From Streptomyces sp. NRRL F-2580 (lineage in GTDB: Bacteria > Actinomycetota > Actinomycetes > Streptomycetales > Streptomycetaceae), in contig NZ_JOIR01000037.1 in assembly GCF_000720115.1 (NCBI RefSeq), positions 89,336-153,335 on the forward strand: a stretch of 64,000 nt of DNA, given 5' to 3'. Each line of letters starts with the position of its first letter. The stretch's first letter is position 1. The translations under genes were made by a program, and so were the position numbers. The notes under the pieces are model-generated. The model did not search any database and was not told the origin of the DNA. It worked only from the letters and a program-made list of their open reading frames with translations. This document shows positions 1 through 7,742 of this stretch, one piece after another.

Positions 1-151
1 GGCCTGGCTCGGCTCCCGGCTGGCCACCGGGGAGTATCCGCGGCTGGCGGCGGCCCTCACGGGTGGCGGCCCGGTCCCGGGCGCGGGGCTGGACATGGCC
101 GCGGTGTTCGACCGCTCGGTGTCGCGGCTGCTGGGGGCGTGGGGTCCGTAG
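1..151 (+). CDS. C-terminal end of a probable TetR-family regulator (5' truncated)
   Basis: Only the last 49 codons are in the window; the reading frame enters at base 2 and stops at TAG 149-151. The tail reads LDMAAVFDRSVSRLLGAWGP, an aromatic-plus-Arg helix ending in a leucine pair, which is how many TetR/AcrR ligand-binding domains end (F-x2-S/G-L-x-R-L-L). The DNA-binding part lies outside the window, so the family call is an inference from this tail and amphipathic composition only. It is followed directly by a GC-rich 15-bp-periodic repeat tract. It could equally be the end of another helical protein. Confidence 0.45.
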   Translation, partial: AWLGSRLATGEYPRLAAALTGGGPVPGAGLDMAAVFDRSVSRLLGAWGP

Positions 152-530
152 CGGTGCGCCTGCGGACGTCGTCGCGCGGGCGTCGTGCGTGCGGATCGGT
201 CCGGCGCGGAGGCGCCCGGCGCGGGTGCGCACGGCGCGGGTTGGTCCATGCCGGTTCGCCCGGCGCGGGTCGGCCCGTGCGGGTTCGCCCGGCGCGGGGG
301 CGCCTGCGGGCGTCGTCGCGCGGGCGTCGTGCGTGCGGGTCGGTCCGGTGCGGAGGTGTCCGGCGCGGGTTGGTCCGGCGCGAGTTCGCCCGGCGCGGAG
401 GCGCACGGCGCGGGTGCGCCTGCGGGCGTCGTCGCGCGGGCATCGCGCGTGCGGGTTGGTCCGGCGCGGGTTGGTCCGCGCCGGTTCGTCCGCGCGGGTC
501 TGCCCGTGCGGGGTTCGTCCGCGCGGACGC
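152..530. repeat. GC-rich degenerate repeat tract with 15-bp periodicity
   Basis: This 379-bp stretch between two genes holds no credible gene. It contains three near-identical copies of a block of about 48 bp that includes GTCGTCGCGCGGGC (near 157-205, 299-347 and 417-465). Between them lie 15-bp units resembling GGCGCGGGTTGGTCC. Translated in one forward frame the units give a GAEVS-GAGWS-GASSP-GAEAH-like series, similar to a decayed pentapeptide repeat (GADLS register), but no frame has a convincing start and stop around it. Most likely it is a minisatellite or the remnant of a pentapeptide-repeat gene. Confidence 0.7.
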
Positions 531-1688
531 TCAGAGCAGCGCGAACTGCCCGCCCGGGCCCTCCTCGTGGTGATCCAGCACCGAGGCCGGCCGCCGGGCC
601 CAGCCCGGCGGCGGCAGCACCCCGGCCGCGCGCAGCCCCTCCGCCGACAGGCCCGGCCCCGGCTCGAACGCGGCCCGCTCCGGCGCCAGATCGGCCAGCA
701 GTGCCAAAGTGGTCACCAGGGCGAGCAGCTCCGAGGTCCAGCTCTGCGGCCACTCGGCGGGCCCCAGCGCCTCCAGCCCGTCGGCGTCCGGGCCGCGGTG
801 CGCGGTGCGCGCGGCGAACCAGGCCTCCAGTACCCGCACGCCCTGCGCCTCGTACTCCCAGGCTCCGGCAGGTACGGGGGAGACCGTTCCGCTCCCGAGG
901 CTCAGCGTCTGGCTCCCGGCGTCGTACGCGAGCCCGTGCGGCCACGCCCCGACCGCCGAGCGGACGTACGGGCGCCGGCCGCCCGGCAGCCGCGGCGGCT
1001 CACCTCCGCGCGCCCCGCGCAGCTGGACGGTGAGCAGCCGGTGCCCCAGCTCCAGCCCGGACCGCCAGTGCGCGGGATTGGCGGCGAGCGGGACCTCGTG
1101 GCCGCGCGGCCCCGGCCTGCCCGCGGCGAGCACCCAGCACAGGAAGTCCTCGGCGGTGATCCAGCCCCCGTAGCGCTCGCCCAGCAGGGGCAGCAGGCCG
1201 GGGGCGATGTTGGGCTCGGCGCCGCCGGGGCGCCGGTGCAGCGGGCGGATCCGGCCGAGCCGGCCGGCCGGGAGGTGCGCGGTGACCAGCGGGCCGGGGG
1301 CCTCGACGAGGAACACCTGGTGCTCGTCCCGCACCCGCCAGAGCTCCGGACGGGCCGTGTCGATCAGCCGCTGGTCGGGCAGGAGCCACTGCTCGTCGAA
1401 GGGCTCGCGCAGCACCCGTACGGGGTCGGGGCAGGGGCCGGGCGCGTCGGCGAAACGGGCCGTGGCCGCCGAGCGCTGGCCCGGCAGGGCGGCCGCCCCG
1501 GCGGCGGGCGTGCGCACCCGGCTCGGGCGGAACAGCCGCTCCCGCTCGGCCCCTTCGGAGCCGGTCAGGGTGGCCCAGCGGGCGCGCAGGGCCGCCGGAT
1601 CGGGTGCGGCCACCCAGTCCCGGCCCAGGCGCAGGCCGCCCACGGCCCAGGGCATCAGATCGTCCAGCAGCGGTACGTCTTCGCTCAC
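531..1688 (-). CDS. Type ISP restriction/modification enzyme-like C-terminal specificity-domain protein
   Basis: A 385-aa protein with GTG start at 1688. The central stretch (about residues 70-165) reads PCPDPVRV..REPFDEQWLLPD, LIDTARPELWRVRDEHQVF and later GRIRPLHRRPGGAEPN. I recognise these from streptomycete proteins labelled type ISP restriction/modification enzyme, which match the target-recognition part of LlaBIII-like enzymes. No methyltransferase motif (NPPY) or helicase Walker box is present, so it can supply at most DNA recognition, or it has a repurposed role. There is no partner methyltransferase or nuclease beside it. The start has no ribosome binding site but TACCAT ends 7 nt upstream, which fits a leaderless mRNA. 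Confidence 0.7.
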   Translation of the reverse strand: MSEDVPLLDDLMPWAVGGLRLGRDWVAAPDPAALRARWATLTGSEGAERERLFRPSRVRTPAAGAAALPGQRSAATARFADAPGPCPDPVRVLREPFDEQWLLPDQRLIDTARPELWRVRDEHQVFLVEAPGPLVTAHLPAGRLGRIRPLHRRPGGAEPNIAPGLLPLLGERYGGWITAEDFLCWVLAAGRPGPRGHEVPLAANPAHWRSGLELGHRLLTVQLRGARGGEPPRLPGGRRPYVRSAVGAWPHGLAYDAGSQTLSLGSGTVSPVPAGAWEYEAQGVRVLEAWFAARTAHRGPDADGLEALGPAEWPQSWTSELLALVTTLALLADLAPERAAFEPGPGLSAEGLRAAGVLPPPGWARRPASVLDHHEEGPGGQFALL

Positions 1689-1820
1689 GCCGCCGATGGT
1701 AGCGACGGGGTCCGATGGCCGGGCTGCGTCCAGGCCGAAGCGCTACGCTCCTTATGTGCGCAATGTACGCATACGTGAAGCGTGCGTGGCGTACGTACGG
1801 GATCGACCGAGGAGACGGTC

Positions 1821-2030
1821 ATGAGCCAGTACGACGAATACTCGACTCCGTCGCAGGCCGAGGGCGAGCGCCTCGACGAGGACATGGACGAGAAGCAGCG
1901 CAAGGAGCGGCACCCCCAGACGATGCGGACCACGCCGTCCCAGGCGGAGGGCGAGCGCAGCACGGAGACCGACGAGAAGGAGGCCGCCGACGTGACGGGC
2001 CCCGTCAGTGGGCGTCGACCGTCACGGTGA
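1821..2030 (+). CDS. Small acidic repeat protein (TPSQAEGER repeat)
   Basis: A 69-aa, very hydrophilic product starting at ATG 1821, preceded by AGGAG at 1810-1814. It contains an internal duplication: the nonamer TPSQAEGER occurs twice, near residues 7-15 and 32-40, each followed by acidic or Lys-rich segments. There are no Cys, no signal peptide and no membrane segment, so it is probably an intrinsically disordered cytoplasmic protein. The last 26 bp overlap the 3' end of the convergent GntR gene. I do not recognise a function; similar short SQAEG proteins are common hypothetical proteins in Streptomyces. Confidence 0.7.
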   Translation: MSQYDEYSTPSQAEGERLDEDMDEKQRKERHPQTMRTTPSQAEGERSTETDEKEAADVTGPVSGRRPSR

Positions 2031-2763
2031 AGGAGAAGCGGTCGCCGCGGTAGCGGATCCGCGCCACGTCCACCACCCGGCCGTCCTCGTCGTACGTCAC
2101 GCCCGTGTAGTGCAGGATCGGGCTGAGCAGCGGGACCTGGAGCAGCTCCGCCGTCTCCGGGTCGGCGAGCCGGGCCTCCACCGTGTCCGTGATGCGGCTG
2201 ATGCGCACGCCCACCACGTCCCGCAGCACCTTGGTCATCGGCCAGCGCTCCAGATCGGCGAGGTCCACGGCCTCGGCGAACTCCGGCAGGACCGCGTTCT
2301 CCGCCCAGTTGGTCGGCTCTCCGCTCTCGCGGTCGTGGCGCAGCCGGCGGTACGTGACCACCTCCGGCGTGGCCGGGAAGTGCTCCAGCAGCTCCCCGGC
2401 CACGGGCGTGCGCCCGTGGCCGAGGATCGTCGTGCGATCACCCGACTGCTGGGCCACGATCGCGTCGACCGAGCCCAGCAGCCGGACCGGGGTGCTGCGC
2501 AGCGCGCCCGGCTCGATGAAGGTGCCGCGCCGCCGGTGCCTGCTGATCAGCCCCTCGCCCTCCAGCTCCTTGAGCGCCTGCCGCATGGTCAGCACGCTCA
2601 CCCCGTAGTGCTCGGCGAGCTGCTCCTCGGTGGGCAGGCGCAGCGAGGCGTCCGGAGTGCGCCCGAGTATCGAGGCGCGCAGGGACTGCGACACCTGATA
2701 CCAGAGCGGCAGCTTCCGGTTCAGTACCAGCGAGTCGGGGGCGAAGGCGGTCACGGGGGTCAC
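2005..2763 (-). CDS. GntR-family regulator with UTRA domain (HutC-type), likely regulator of hmgA
   Basis: A 252-aa protein. Residues about 20-85 form the winged helix-turn-helix (PLWYQVSQSLRASI, LPTEEQLAEHYGVS, TMRQALKELEGEGLI, RRGTFI). Residues about 95-245 form the UTRA ligand-binding fold, ending ILHYTGVTYDEDGRVVDVARIRYRGDRFSF. The GTG start at 2763 is chosen because GGAG lies 8 nt upstream on the minus strand. It follows hmgA by 65 bp on the same strand, so the two can be cotranscribed. HutC-like UTRA regulators usually sense catabolic intermediates; here a tyrosine or homogentisate pathway metabolite is the natural guess. Its probable operator is the inverted repeat at 4181-4206. Its 3' end overlaps the convergent small gene by 26 bp. 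Confidence 0.85.
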   Translation of the reverse strand: MTPVTAFAPDSLVLNRKLPLWYQVSQSLRASILGRTPDASLRLPTEEQLAEHYGVSVLTMRQALKELEGEGLISRHRRRGTFIEPGALRSTPVRLLGSVDAIVAQQSGDRTTILGHGRTPVAGELLEHFPATPEVVTYRRLRHDRESGEPTNWAENAVLPEFAEAVDLADLERWPMTKVLRDVVGVRISRITDTVEARLADPETAELLQVPLLSPILHYTGVTYDEDGRVVDVARIRYRGDRFSFTVTVDAH

Positions 2764-2828
2764 GGGTGGATCTCCGAACGGGGCTGGACAGGGGTGACGT
2801 GCAGCGCATGCAGGGTATGCAGTGCAGG

Positions 2829-4157
2829 TCAGGCGCGGAAGTGGCGCTGCAGACCCTGCCACACGTCGTCGTAGCCGCGCTGGAGGTGATCGGCGCCGGC
2901 CGCCTGGGCGGTGGCGGTGATCGGCCAGCGGGTCTCGAACATGAAGGCCAGGCCGTCGTCGATCTTCTGCGGCTTCAGCTCGGCGGCGCTCGCCCGGTCG
3001 AAGGTCTCCCGGTCCGGGCCGTGCGCGGACATCATGTTGTGGAGCGAGCCGCCGCCGGGGACGAAGCCCTCGGCCTTGGCGTCGTAGGCGCCCTCGATGA
3101 GGCCCATGTACTCGCTCATCACGTTGCGGTGGAAGTAGGGCGGGCGGAAGGTGTCCTCGCCGACCAGCCAGCGCGGGGCGAAGACCACGAAGTCCACGCC
3201 CGCCAGGCCCGGGGTGTCGGAGGGCGAGGTCAGGACCGTGAAGATCGACGGGTCGGGGTGGTCGTAGCTGATCGAGCCCAGGACGTTGAAGCGGTGCAGG
3301 TCGTAGACGTACGGGACGTGGCTGCCGTGCCAGGCGACCACGTCGAGCGGGGAGTGGTCGTAGGTGGCCGACCAGAGGTTGCCGCAGAACTTGTTGATCA
3401 CCTCGGTCGGGCGCTCCACGTCCTCGTACGCGGCCACCGGGGCCTGGAAGTCCCGTGCGGCGGCGAGGCCGTTGGCGCCGATCGGGCCCAGGTTCGGCAG
3501 TTCGAAGGGCTGGCCGTAGTTCTCGCAGACGTAGCCGCGGGCGTCGGCGTCCAGCAGCTCGACGCGGAAACGGACCCCGCGCGGGATGAGGGCCATGTCG
3601 CCCGGCCGGGCGGCGAGCAGGCCGAGTTCGGTGCGCAGGAGCAGGCCGCCGCGCTCGGGGACGATCAGCAGCTCGCCGTCGGAGTCGCTGAACACCCGGT
3701 CCGTCATGGACGCGTTGGCGGCGTAGAGGTGGATGGCCATGCCGGCGCGCTGGGCCGCGTCGCCGTTGCCGCCGAGGGTCCACAGGCCGGACAGGAAGTC
3801 GGTGCCGGGGGCCGGGTCGGGCAGAGGGTTCCAGCGCAGCCGGTTCGGGTCCGCCGGGGCCTCGGTGAAGGGGGCGGTGCGCAGGGCTCCGTTGTCGATC
3901 CGGGTGAAGGGCGGGTGTGCGGCCGAGGGGCGGATCCGGTAGAGCCACGAGCGGCGGTTGTGGGTGCGGGGCTCGGTGAAGGCGCTGCCGCTGAGCTGCT
4001 CGGCGTAGAGGCCGAGGGGTGCGCGCTGGGGCGAGTTCCGGCCGAGCGGCAGGGCGCCGGGGACGGCCTCCGAGCTGTGCTCGTTGCCGAAGCCGGTGAG
4101 GTACTCCAGTGCCTCCGCCGTCTTCCTGGCCTGTTCGCTGCCGGCCTGCTCGCTCAT
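2829..4157 (-). CDS. hmgA: Homogentisate 1,2-dioxygenase
   Basis: A 442-aa non-heme iron dioxygenase that opens the ring of homogentisate to maleylacetoacetate in tyrosine and phenylalanine breakdown. Full-length motifs are present: YLTGFGNEH at the N-terminus, [10 protein letters not shown], and [15 protein letters not shown]. The iron ligands of the human enzyme (His335, Glu341, His371) correspond to His343, Glu349 and His379 here with identical spacing. ATG 4157 is preceded by GGAG with 6-nt spacing. A sigma-70-like promoter (TTGACG, 17 nt, TACTGT) lies upstream, overlapped by a perfect inverted repeat. The GntR/UTRA gene follows. Maleylacetoacetate isomerase and fumarylacetoacetase genes are not in this window. 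Confidence 0.97.
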   Translation of the reverse strand: MSEQAGSEQARKTAEALEYLTGFGNEHSSEAVPGALPLGRNSPQRAPLGLYAEQLSGSAFTEPRTHNRRSWLYRIRPSAAHPPFTRIDNGALRTAPFTEAPADPNRLRWNPLPDPAPGTDFLSGLWTLGGNGDAAQRAGMAIHLYAANASMTDRVFSDSDGELLIVPERGGLLLRTELGLLAARPGDMALIPRGVRFRVELLDADARGYVCENYGQPFELPNLGPIGANGLAAARDFQAPVAAYEDVERPTEVINKFCGNLWSATYDHSPLDVVAWHGSHVPYVYDLHRFNVLGSISYDHPDPSIFTVLTSPSDTPGLAGVDFVVFAPRWLVGEDTFRPPYFHRNVMSEYMGLIEGAYDAKAEGFVPGGGSLHNMMSAHGPDRETFDRASAAELKPQKIDDGLAFMFETRWPITATAQAAGADHLQRGYDDVWQGLQRHFRA

Positions 4158-4180
4158 GTGCTGCTCCCGCTCCGTCGAAG

Positions 4181-4223
4181 GAATCCTATGGTTGACAGTA
4201 GGATTCCGCGGCCCGTGCGTCAA
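4181..4223 (-). promoter_or_regulatory. hmgA promoter with overlapping perfect inverted-repeat operator
   Basis: On the minus strand TTGACG (4223-4218) and TACTGT (4200-4195) are separated by 17 nt and lie 38 nt before the hmgA ATG. An 8-bp perfect inverted repeat, GAATCCTA (4181-4188) and TAGGATTC (4199-4206) with a 10-bp spacer, covers the -10 region. This geometry is typical of repression by a dimeric regulator. The GntR/UTRA protein encoded after hmgA is the obvious candidate. Confidence 0.75.
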
Positions 4224-4225
4224 CG

Positions 4226-4321
4226 GGGTCCCGGAGAGTCGTGTTCCGGGTGGCCCGGGGAGTCGTGTTCCGGGCGGTCCGGGGAGTCGCGTTCCGGGTG
4301 GTCCCGTGAGTCGGGCCCCGG
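4226..4321. repeat. Four-copy 24-bp tandem repeat
   Basis: Four consecutive 24-bp units (4226, 4250, 4274, 4298) share the core GGGGAGTCGTGTTCCGG with few substitutions; the fourth is most diverged. The array sits between the divergent hmgA promoter and the beta-helix protein gene. The unit length is a multiple of three, but no translation start with a ribosome binding site precedes it, so I do not treat it as coding. Confidence 0.85.
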
Positions 4322-4386
4322 AGGCCCGGGACGGATTCGCGCAGAGGGGGATCCCAAAAGGTGAACATTGCTCTACTCTCACGCGC

Positions 4387-6741
4387 ATGTCGTGGACCCG
4401 CAGGTTCCCTGCCGTGCCGGCGGCGCTCCTCGCCGCCCTCTTCGCCCTCCTTACCCTCTTCGCCGCCGCGCCCGCCGCCCGCGCGCACGAGGAACGCCCG
4501 GTCACCCTCCCCGACGGCTCCGGATCCGTACCGGAGTACCGCGAGGCGGAGCCCGACCTGGTCGTCTGCAAGACCGACCGGCCCGCCTTCGAACGCCGGA
4601 TATCCGCCTTCCCGGAAGAGCTCCGACGGCGCAACCTCGCCCTGTACGAGCGGTGCGAGAAGAGCGGCTACCGCCACATCCAGGAAGCCGTCGACGCCGT
4701 CGACCGGCCCGGGATGAACATCGCGATCCTCCCCGGCCTGTACGAGGAGGAGCCCTCGCTTCCGAAGCCGACGGGGGAGTGCGCCGCACTGAAGGCCCCC
4801 GAGTCCTCGCTCGGCTACCAGATCCTGTCGTACGAGCAGCAGGCGCAGTGCCGGCACAACCAGAACCTCGTCGCGATCCTCGGCAAGACGAACCTCCAGA
4901 TCGAGGGCACGGGCGCGTCACGGCTGGACGTGGTCGTCGACGCGAAGTACCAGAAGCTGAACGCCATCCGCGCCGACAAGTCCAACGGCATCTACTTCCG
5001 CAACTTCACCGCCCAGCGCACCACCTTCAACTCGCTCTACGTGCTCGCGGGCGACGGCTTCGTCATCGACGACGTACTGACCCGCTGGAACGACGAGTAC
5101 GGCTTCCTGACCTTCGCCAGCGACCACGGGCTCTACAAGAACTGCGAGTCGTACGGCAACGGCGACTCCGGCATCTACCCCGGCAGTGCCTCCAACATCA
5201 ACGACGGCCGCGGCTACGACGTCCCGCGCCACTCCATCGAGATCACCGGCTGCCGCAGCCACCACAACATGGTCGGCTACTCGGGCACCGCGGGGGACTC
5301 GGTCTGGGTGCACGACAACGAGTTCGACCAGAACATGGGCGGCGCCTCGATGGACAGCGCCTTCCCCGGCCACCCCGGACTCCCGCAGAACCACGCCAAG
5401 TTCGAGCGGAACCTGATCCACGACAACAACCAGGACTACTACCACCACGTCGCCGACGGCACCTGCGCCAAACCGCCGATCGAGCGCGGCTACGAACGCG
5501 GGGTCGTCTGCCCGCAGATCTCCATGCCGCCCGGCACCGGCATCATCACCGCGGGCGGCAACTGGAACCTGTACGAGGACAACTGGGTGTACGGGCACCG
5601 GCGCGCGGGCTTCTTCCTCAGCGCGGTCCCCGCCTTCATCCGGGGCGAGGAGGAGTGGTCGAAGCAGACCGACACCTCCCACCACAACCGGTACGCCGGG
5701 AACGTCATGGGCAAGGACAAGTCCGGCGCCGCCCGCCCCAACGGCATGGACGTGTGGTGGGACGGGCAGGGCCGCGGCAACTGCTGGCAGGACGGACCCG
5801 ACGGCTCCACCCCCGGCACGGTCCCCCAGTGCGGTGACCGCCGGGGCGCCGTCTCCGGCGCTTCGGCCCGGCTGGTCGGGGAACCGGTCAAGCTGGTCCA
5901 ACTCCTCCTCTGCGCCGACTACAACGTCCAGGCGCGCAAACTCCCGGCCGGTTGCGACTGGTACGGCGCGCGCGGCCTGGAGCGGGTCGAGACCCAGCTC
6001 GCGCTCGCCGTGGCCGCGGCCCTGCTGCTGGTCGGCGGGGTCCTGTGGTGGCGCCGCCTGCGGGGCTCCCGGCTGGGCACGGCGGCCACCCTCCTGGGCC
6101 TGGCCGGCCTCGCCCTGGACGTGGCCGGCTCCACCACGGCGATGACGGCCACCTTCGTCCCGGCCCTCGCCCTCCTCCTGCTCGGCCTGTGGTGGACCGG
6201 CGTCGGCCTGGCCCTGCGCCCCAGCCGCCCCTGGTTGGCCCGCCTGACCCTGCTGCTGGCCGCGCTCACCCTGCTGGACGCCTTCGACAAAGCCGTCCTG
6301 ATGATCCCCTGGACCCCCCTCAGCCCCGCCTGGGCCCGCGCACTGGTGGCCGTCATCTGGGTCCTGTGGGCAGTCGTGGCCTCGGCCCGCGCCGGCACCC
6401 CGGCCCACCCCTCCACCCCGGGCGAAGCCCCGGCAACCGACCGCACCCCGGTCCCCGCAGACGCCGCCGGTCCCGCTGGCGCCGCAGGTCCCGCAGACCC
6501 CGCTAGCCCCACAGACGCCGCTAGCCCCGCTGGCGCCGCGGGCGTCGCAGGTCCCGCCGGCGAGGCAGACGCCGCTGCCGCCGCAGGTGCCGCAGGTTCT
6601 GCTGGTCCCGCCGGCGCCGCAGCTCCCGCCGGCGCCGCTGGCCCCGCAGTTCCCGCTGGCGCCGCAGGTCCCGCTGGCCCCGCCCCGACCCGCCCCGCGG
6701 CGTCCCCCGAACCCCCGACCAGCCCGGACCCGGCCCCGTGA
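4387..6741 (+). CDS. Exported right-handed parallel beta-helix protein with membrane segments and Ala/Gly/Pro tail
   Basis: A 784-aa protein. Residues 1-33 are a Sec-type signal peptide (RR, a long Ala/Leu core, ARAHE). Residues about 100-450 form a beta-helix-like domain rich in short Asn/Gly/Asp turns ([38 protein letters not shown]), as in NosD or pectate-lyase-like right-handed helices. Residues about 535-665 contain four or so hydrophobic helices. The last 100 residues are a collagen-like Ala-Gly-Pro repeat. ATG 4387 has no ribosome binding site, but TACTCT ends 7 nt upstream, suggesting a leaderless transcript. The cupredoxin-like lipoprotein gene starts 46 bp downstream, so an operon is likely. 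Substrate is unknown; a NosD-like metal-handling role is one possibility, polysaccharide binding another. Confidence 0.8.
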   Translation: MSWTRRFPAVPAALLAALFALLTLFAAAPAARAHEERPVTLPDGSGSVPEYREAEPDLVVCKTDRPAFERRISAFPEELRRRNLALYERCEKSGYRHIQEAVDAVDRPGMNIAILPGLYEEEPSLPKPTGECAALKAPESSLGYQILSYEQQAQCRHNQNLVAILGKTNLQIEGTGASRLDVVVDAKYQKLNAIRADKSNGIYFRNFTAQRTTFNSLYVLAGDGFVIDDVLTRWNDEYGFLTFASDHGLYKNCESYGNGDSGIYPGSASNINDGRGYDVPRHSIEITGCRSHHNMVGYSGTAGDSVWVHDNEFDQNMGGASMDSAFPGHPGLPQNHAKFERNLIHDNNQDYYHHVADGTCAKPPIERGYERGVVCPQISMPPGTGIITAGGNWNLYEDNWVYGHRRAGFFLSAVPAFIRGEEEWSKQTDTSHHNRYAGNVMGKDKSGAARPNGMDVWWDGQGRGNCWQDGPDGSTPGTVPQCGDRRGAVSGASARLVGEPVKLVQLLLCADYNVQARKLPAGCDWYGARGLERVETQLALAVAAALLLVGGVLWWRRLRGSRLGTAATLLGLAGLALDVAGSTTAMTATFVPALALLLLGLWWTGVGLALRPSRPWLARLTLLLAALTLLDAFDKAVLMIPWTPLSPAWARALVAVIWVLWAVVASARAGTPAHPSTPGEAPATDRTPVPADAAGPAGAAGPADPASPTDAASPAGAAGVAGPAGEADAAAAAGAAGSAGPAGAAAPAGAAGPAVPAGAAGPAGPAPTRPAASPEPPTSPDPAP

Positions 6742-6787
6742 TGGCCTCCGCACCCTTCCCGAGCGCCCAGACCACAGGAGGCCAGCC

Positions 6788-7699
6788 GTGACCGGCCGCC
6801 CCGACGACGAGATCCGGTGCGACGCCCGCTGTACGCCGCCCCGCGCGGCCCGCAGGACCCGCCGAGCCGCCCGCAGGGCGGCCCTGCTCGCGCTCGCCCT
6901 GCTCCTGGCGTGCGGCGCGGCGACGGGCTGCGGCGGGCGGGCCACCACCCACCACAAGCCCGGCACCAGCCACGAGCAGGCCTCCGGCAACGTGGGCACC
7001 CTGCTCCCCACGGACGACGGCGCCGGCCACCGGCTCCGCGAGGTCCCGGCCCAGGGCGCGCCGGAGGTCCAGCTGACGGTCCGCCCGGACTCCGAGGACG
7101 GCTGGAACCTCCAAGTGACGGTGAAGAACTACCGCTTCACCCCCGACAGCACCGGCGGCGCCGCCCTCCCGGGCGCCGGCCACGCCCACCTGGAGCTCGA
7201 CGGACGCAAGGTCGCCCGGCTGTACGGCCCGTGGTTCCACCTGCCCGCCGCGCAGGTCCCCGAGGGCGCGCACACCCTGACCGTCCGCCTCTACGCGGAC
7301 GACCACACCGCCTGGGCGGTGTCCGGCAAGCCGGTGGAGGCCGCGGCCCAGCTCACCGCCACCGCCCCGGGCGCCTCCGCGGGCCACAGCCACGGGGAGA
7401 CCGAGGCCGCGACGAAGCCCTCCGACCCGCAGCAGGCCGACCGGGCCGTCACCGTCACCGTCCGGGACGGCAAGGTCAGCCCCGCCCCCGCCCGCACCGA
7501 GCTGCGGCGCGGGGAGCGCGTCGCCCTGCGCGTCACGAGTGACCGCGCGGACACCCTGCACGTCCACGGATACGACAAGGAGCTCGCCCTGCCGGCAGGC
7601 CAGGAGGCCACCCTGAACCTGACGGCAGACCGCACGGGCCTCTTCGAGGTCGAGACCCACGAGTCCCACCTTGTCCTGACCCAACTCCTCGTCCGATGA
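6788..7699 (+). CDS. Cupredoxin-like exported protein, probable lipoprotein
   Basis: A 303-aa protein starting at GTG 6788 with a perfect AGGAGG 6 nt upstream. Residues 24-48 form an Arg-rich then hydrophobic signal sequence with two possible lipobox cysteines (Cys42 in LLAC, Cys48 in ATGC). Two beta-sandwich-like parts follow: residues about 85-185 (VQLTVRPDSEDGWNLQVTV, a His-containing strand near HAHLELDG) and residues about 215-303 (VTVTVRDGKV, ERVALRVTSDRADTLHVHGY, FEVETHESHLVLTQLLV). The DTLHVHGYD and HESH segments look like metal-ligand strands of a cupredoxin fold, separated by a His-rich GHSHGE linker. Position between the beta-helix and polytopic membrane genes suggests a cell-surface complex, possibly handling copper. 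No enzymatic activity is claimed. Confidence 0.75.
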   Translation: MTGRPDDEIRCDARCTPPRAARRTRRAARRAALLALALLLACGAATGCGGRATTHHKPGTSHEQASGNVGTLLPTDDGAGHRLREVPAQGAPEVQLTVRPDSEDGWNLQVTVKNYRFTPDSTGGAALPGAGHAHLELDGRKVARLYGPWFHLPAAQVPEGAHTLTVRLYADDHTAWAVSGKPVEAAAQLTATAPGASAGHSHGETEAATKPSDPQQADRAVTVTVRDGKVSPAPARTELRRGERVALRVTSDRADTLHVHGYDKELALPAGQEATLNLTADRTGLFEVETHESHLVLTQLLVR

Positions 7700-7742
7700 C
7701 CCCACCGGGCGGCGGTGGGTCGCAGACCCCGGCGGGGCGGCG

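Noticed and set aside
57..443. Open frames over the repeat tract on either strand
   Set aside because: Low-complexity Arg/Pro/Gly products without start signals; a by-product of GC-rich repeats.
531..1688. Complete restriction-modification or anti-phage system
   Set aside because: Only the specificity-like domain is present; no methyltransferase, nuclease or helicase motifs in or beside the gene.
2766..4364. Long forward open frame opposite hmgA
   Set aside because: Antisense shadow of a strongly conserved gene, with biased composition and no ribosome binding site.
4918..7011. Long minus-strand frame opposite the beta-helix gene
   Set aside because: Gly-rich antisense product without family features; the forward gene has a signal peptide and domain evidence.
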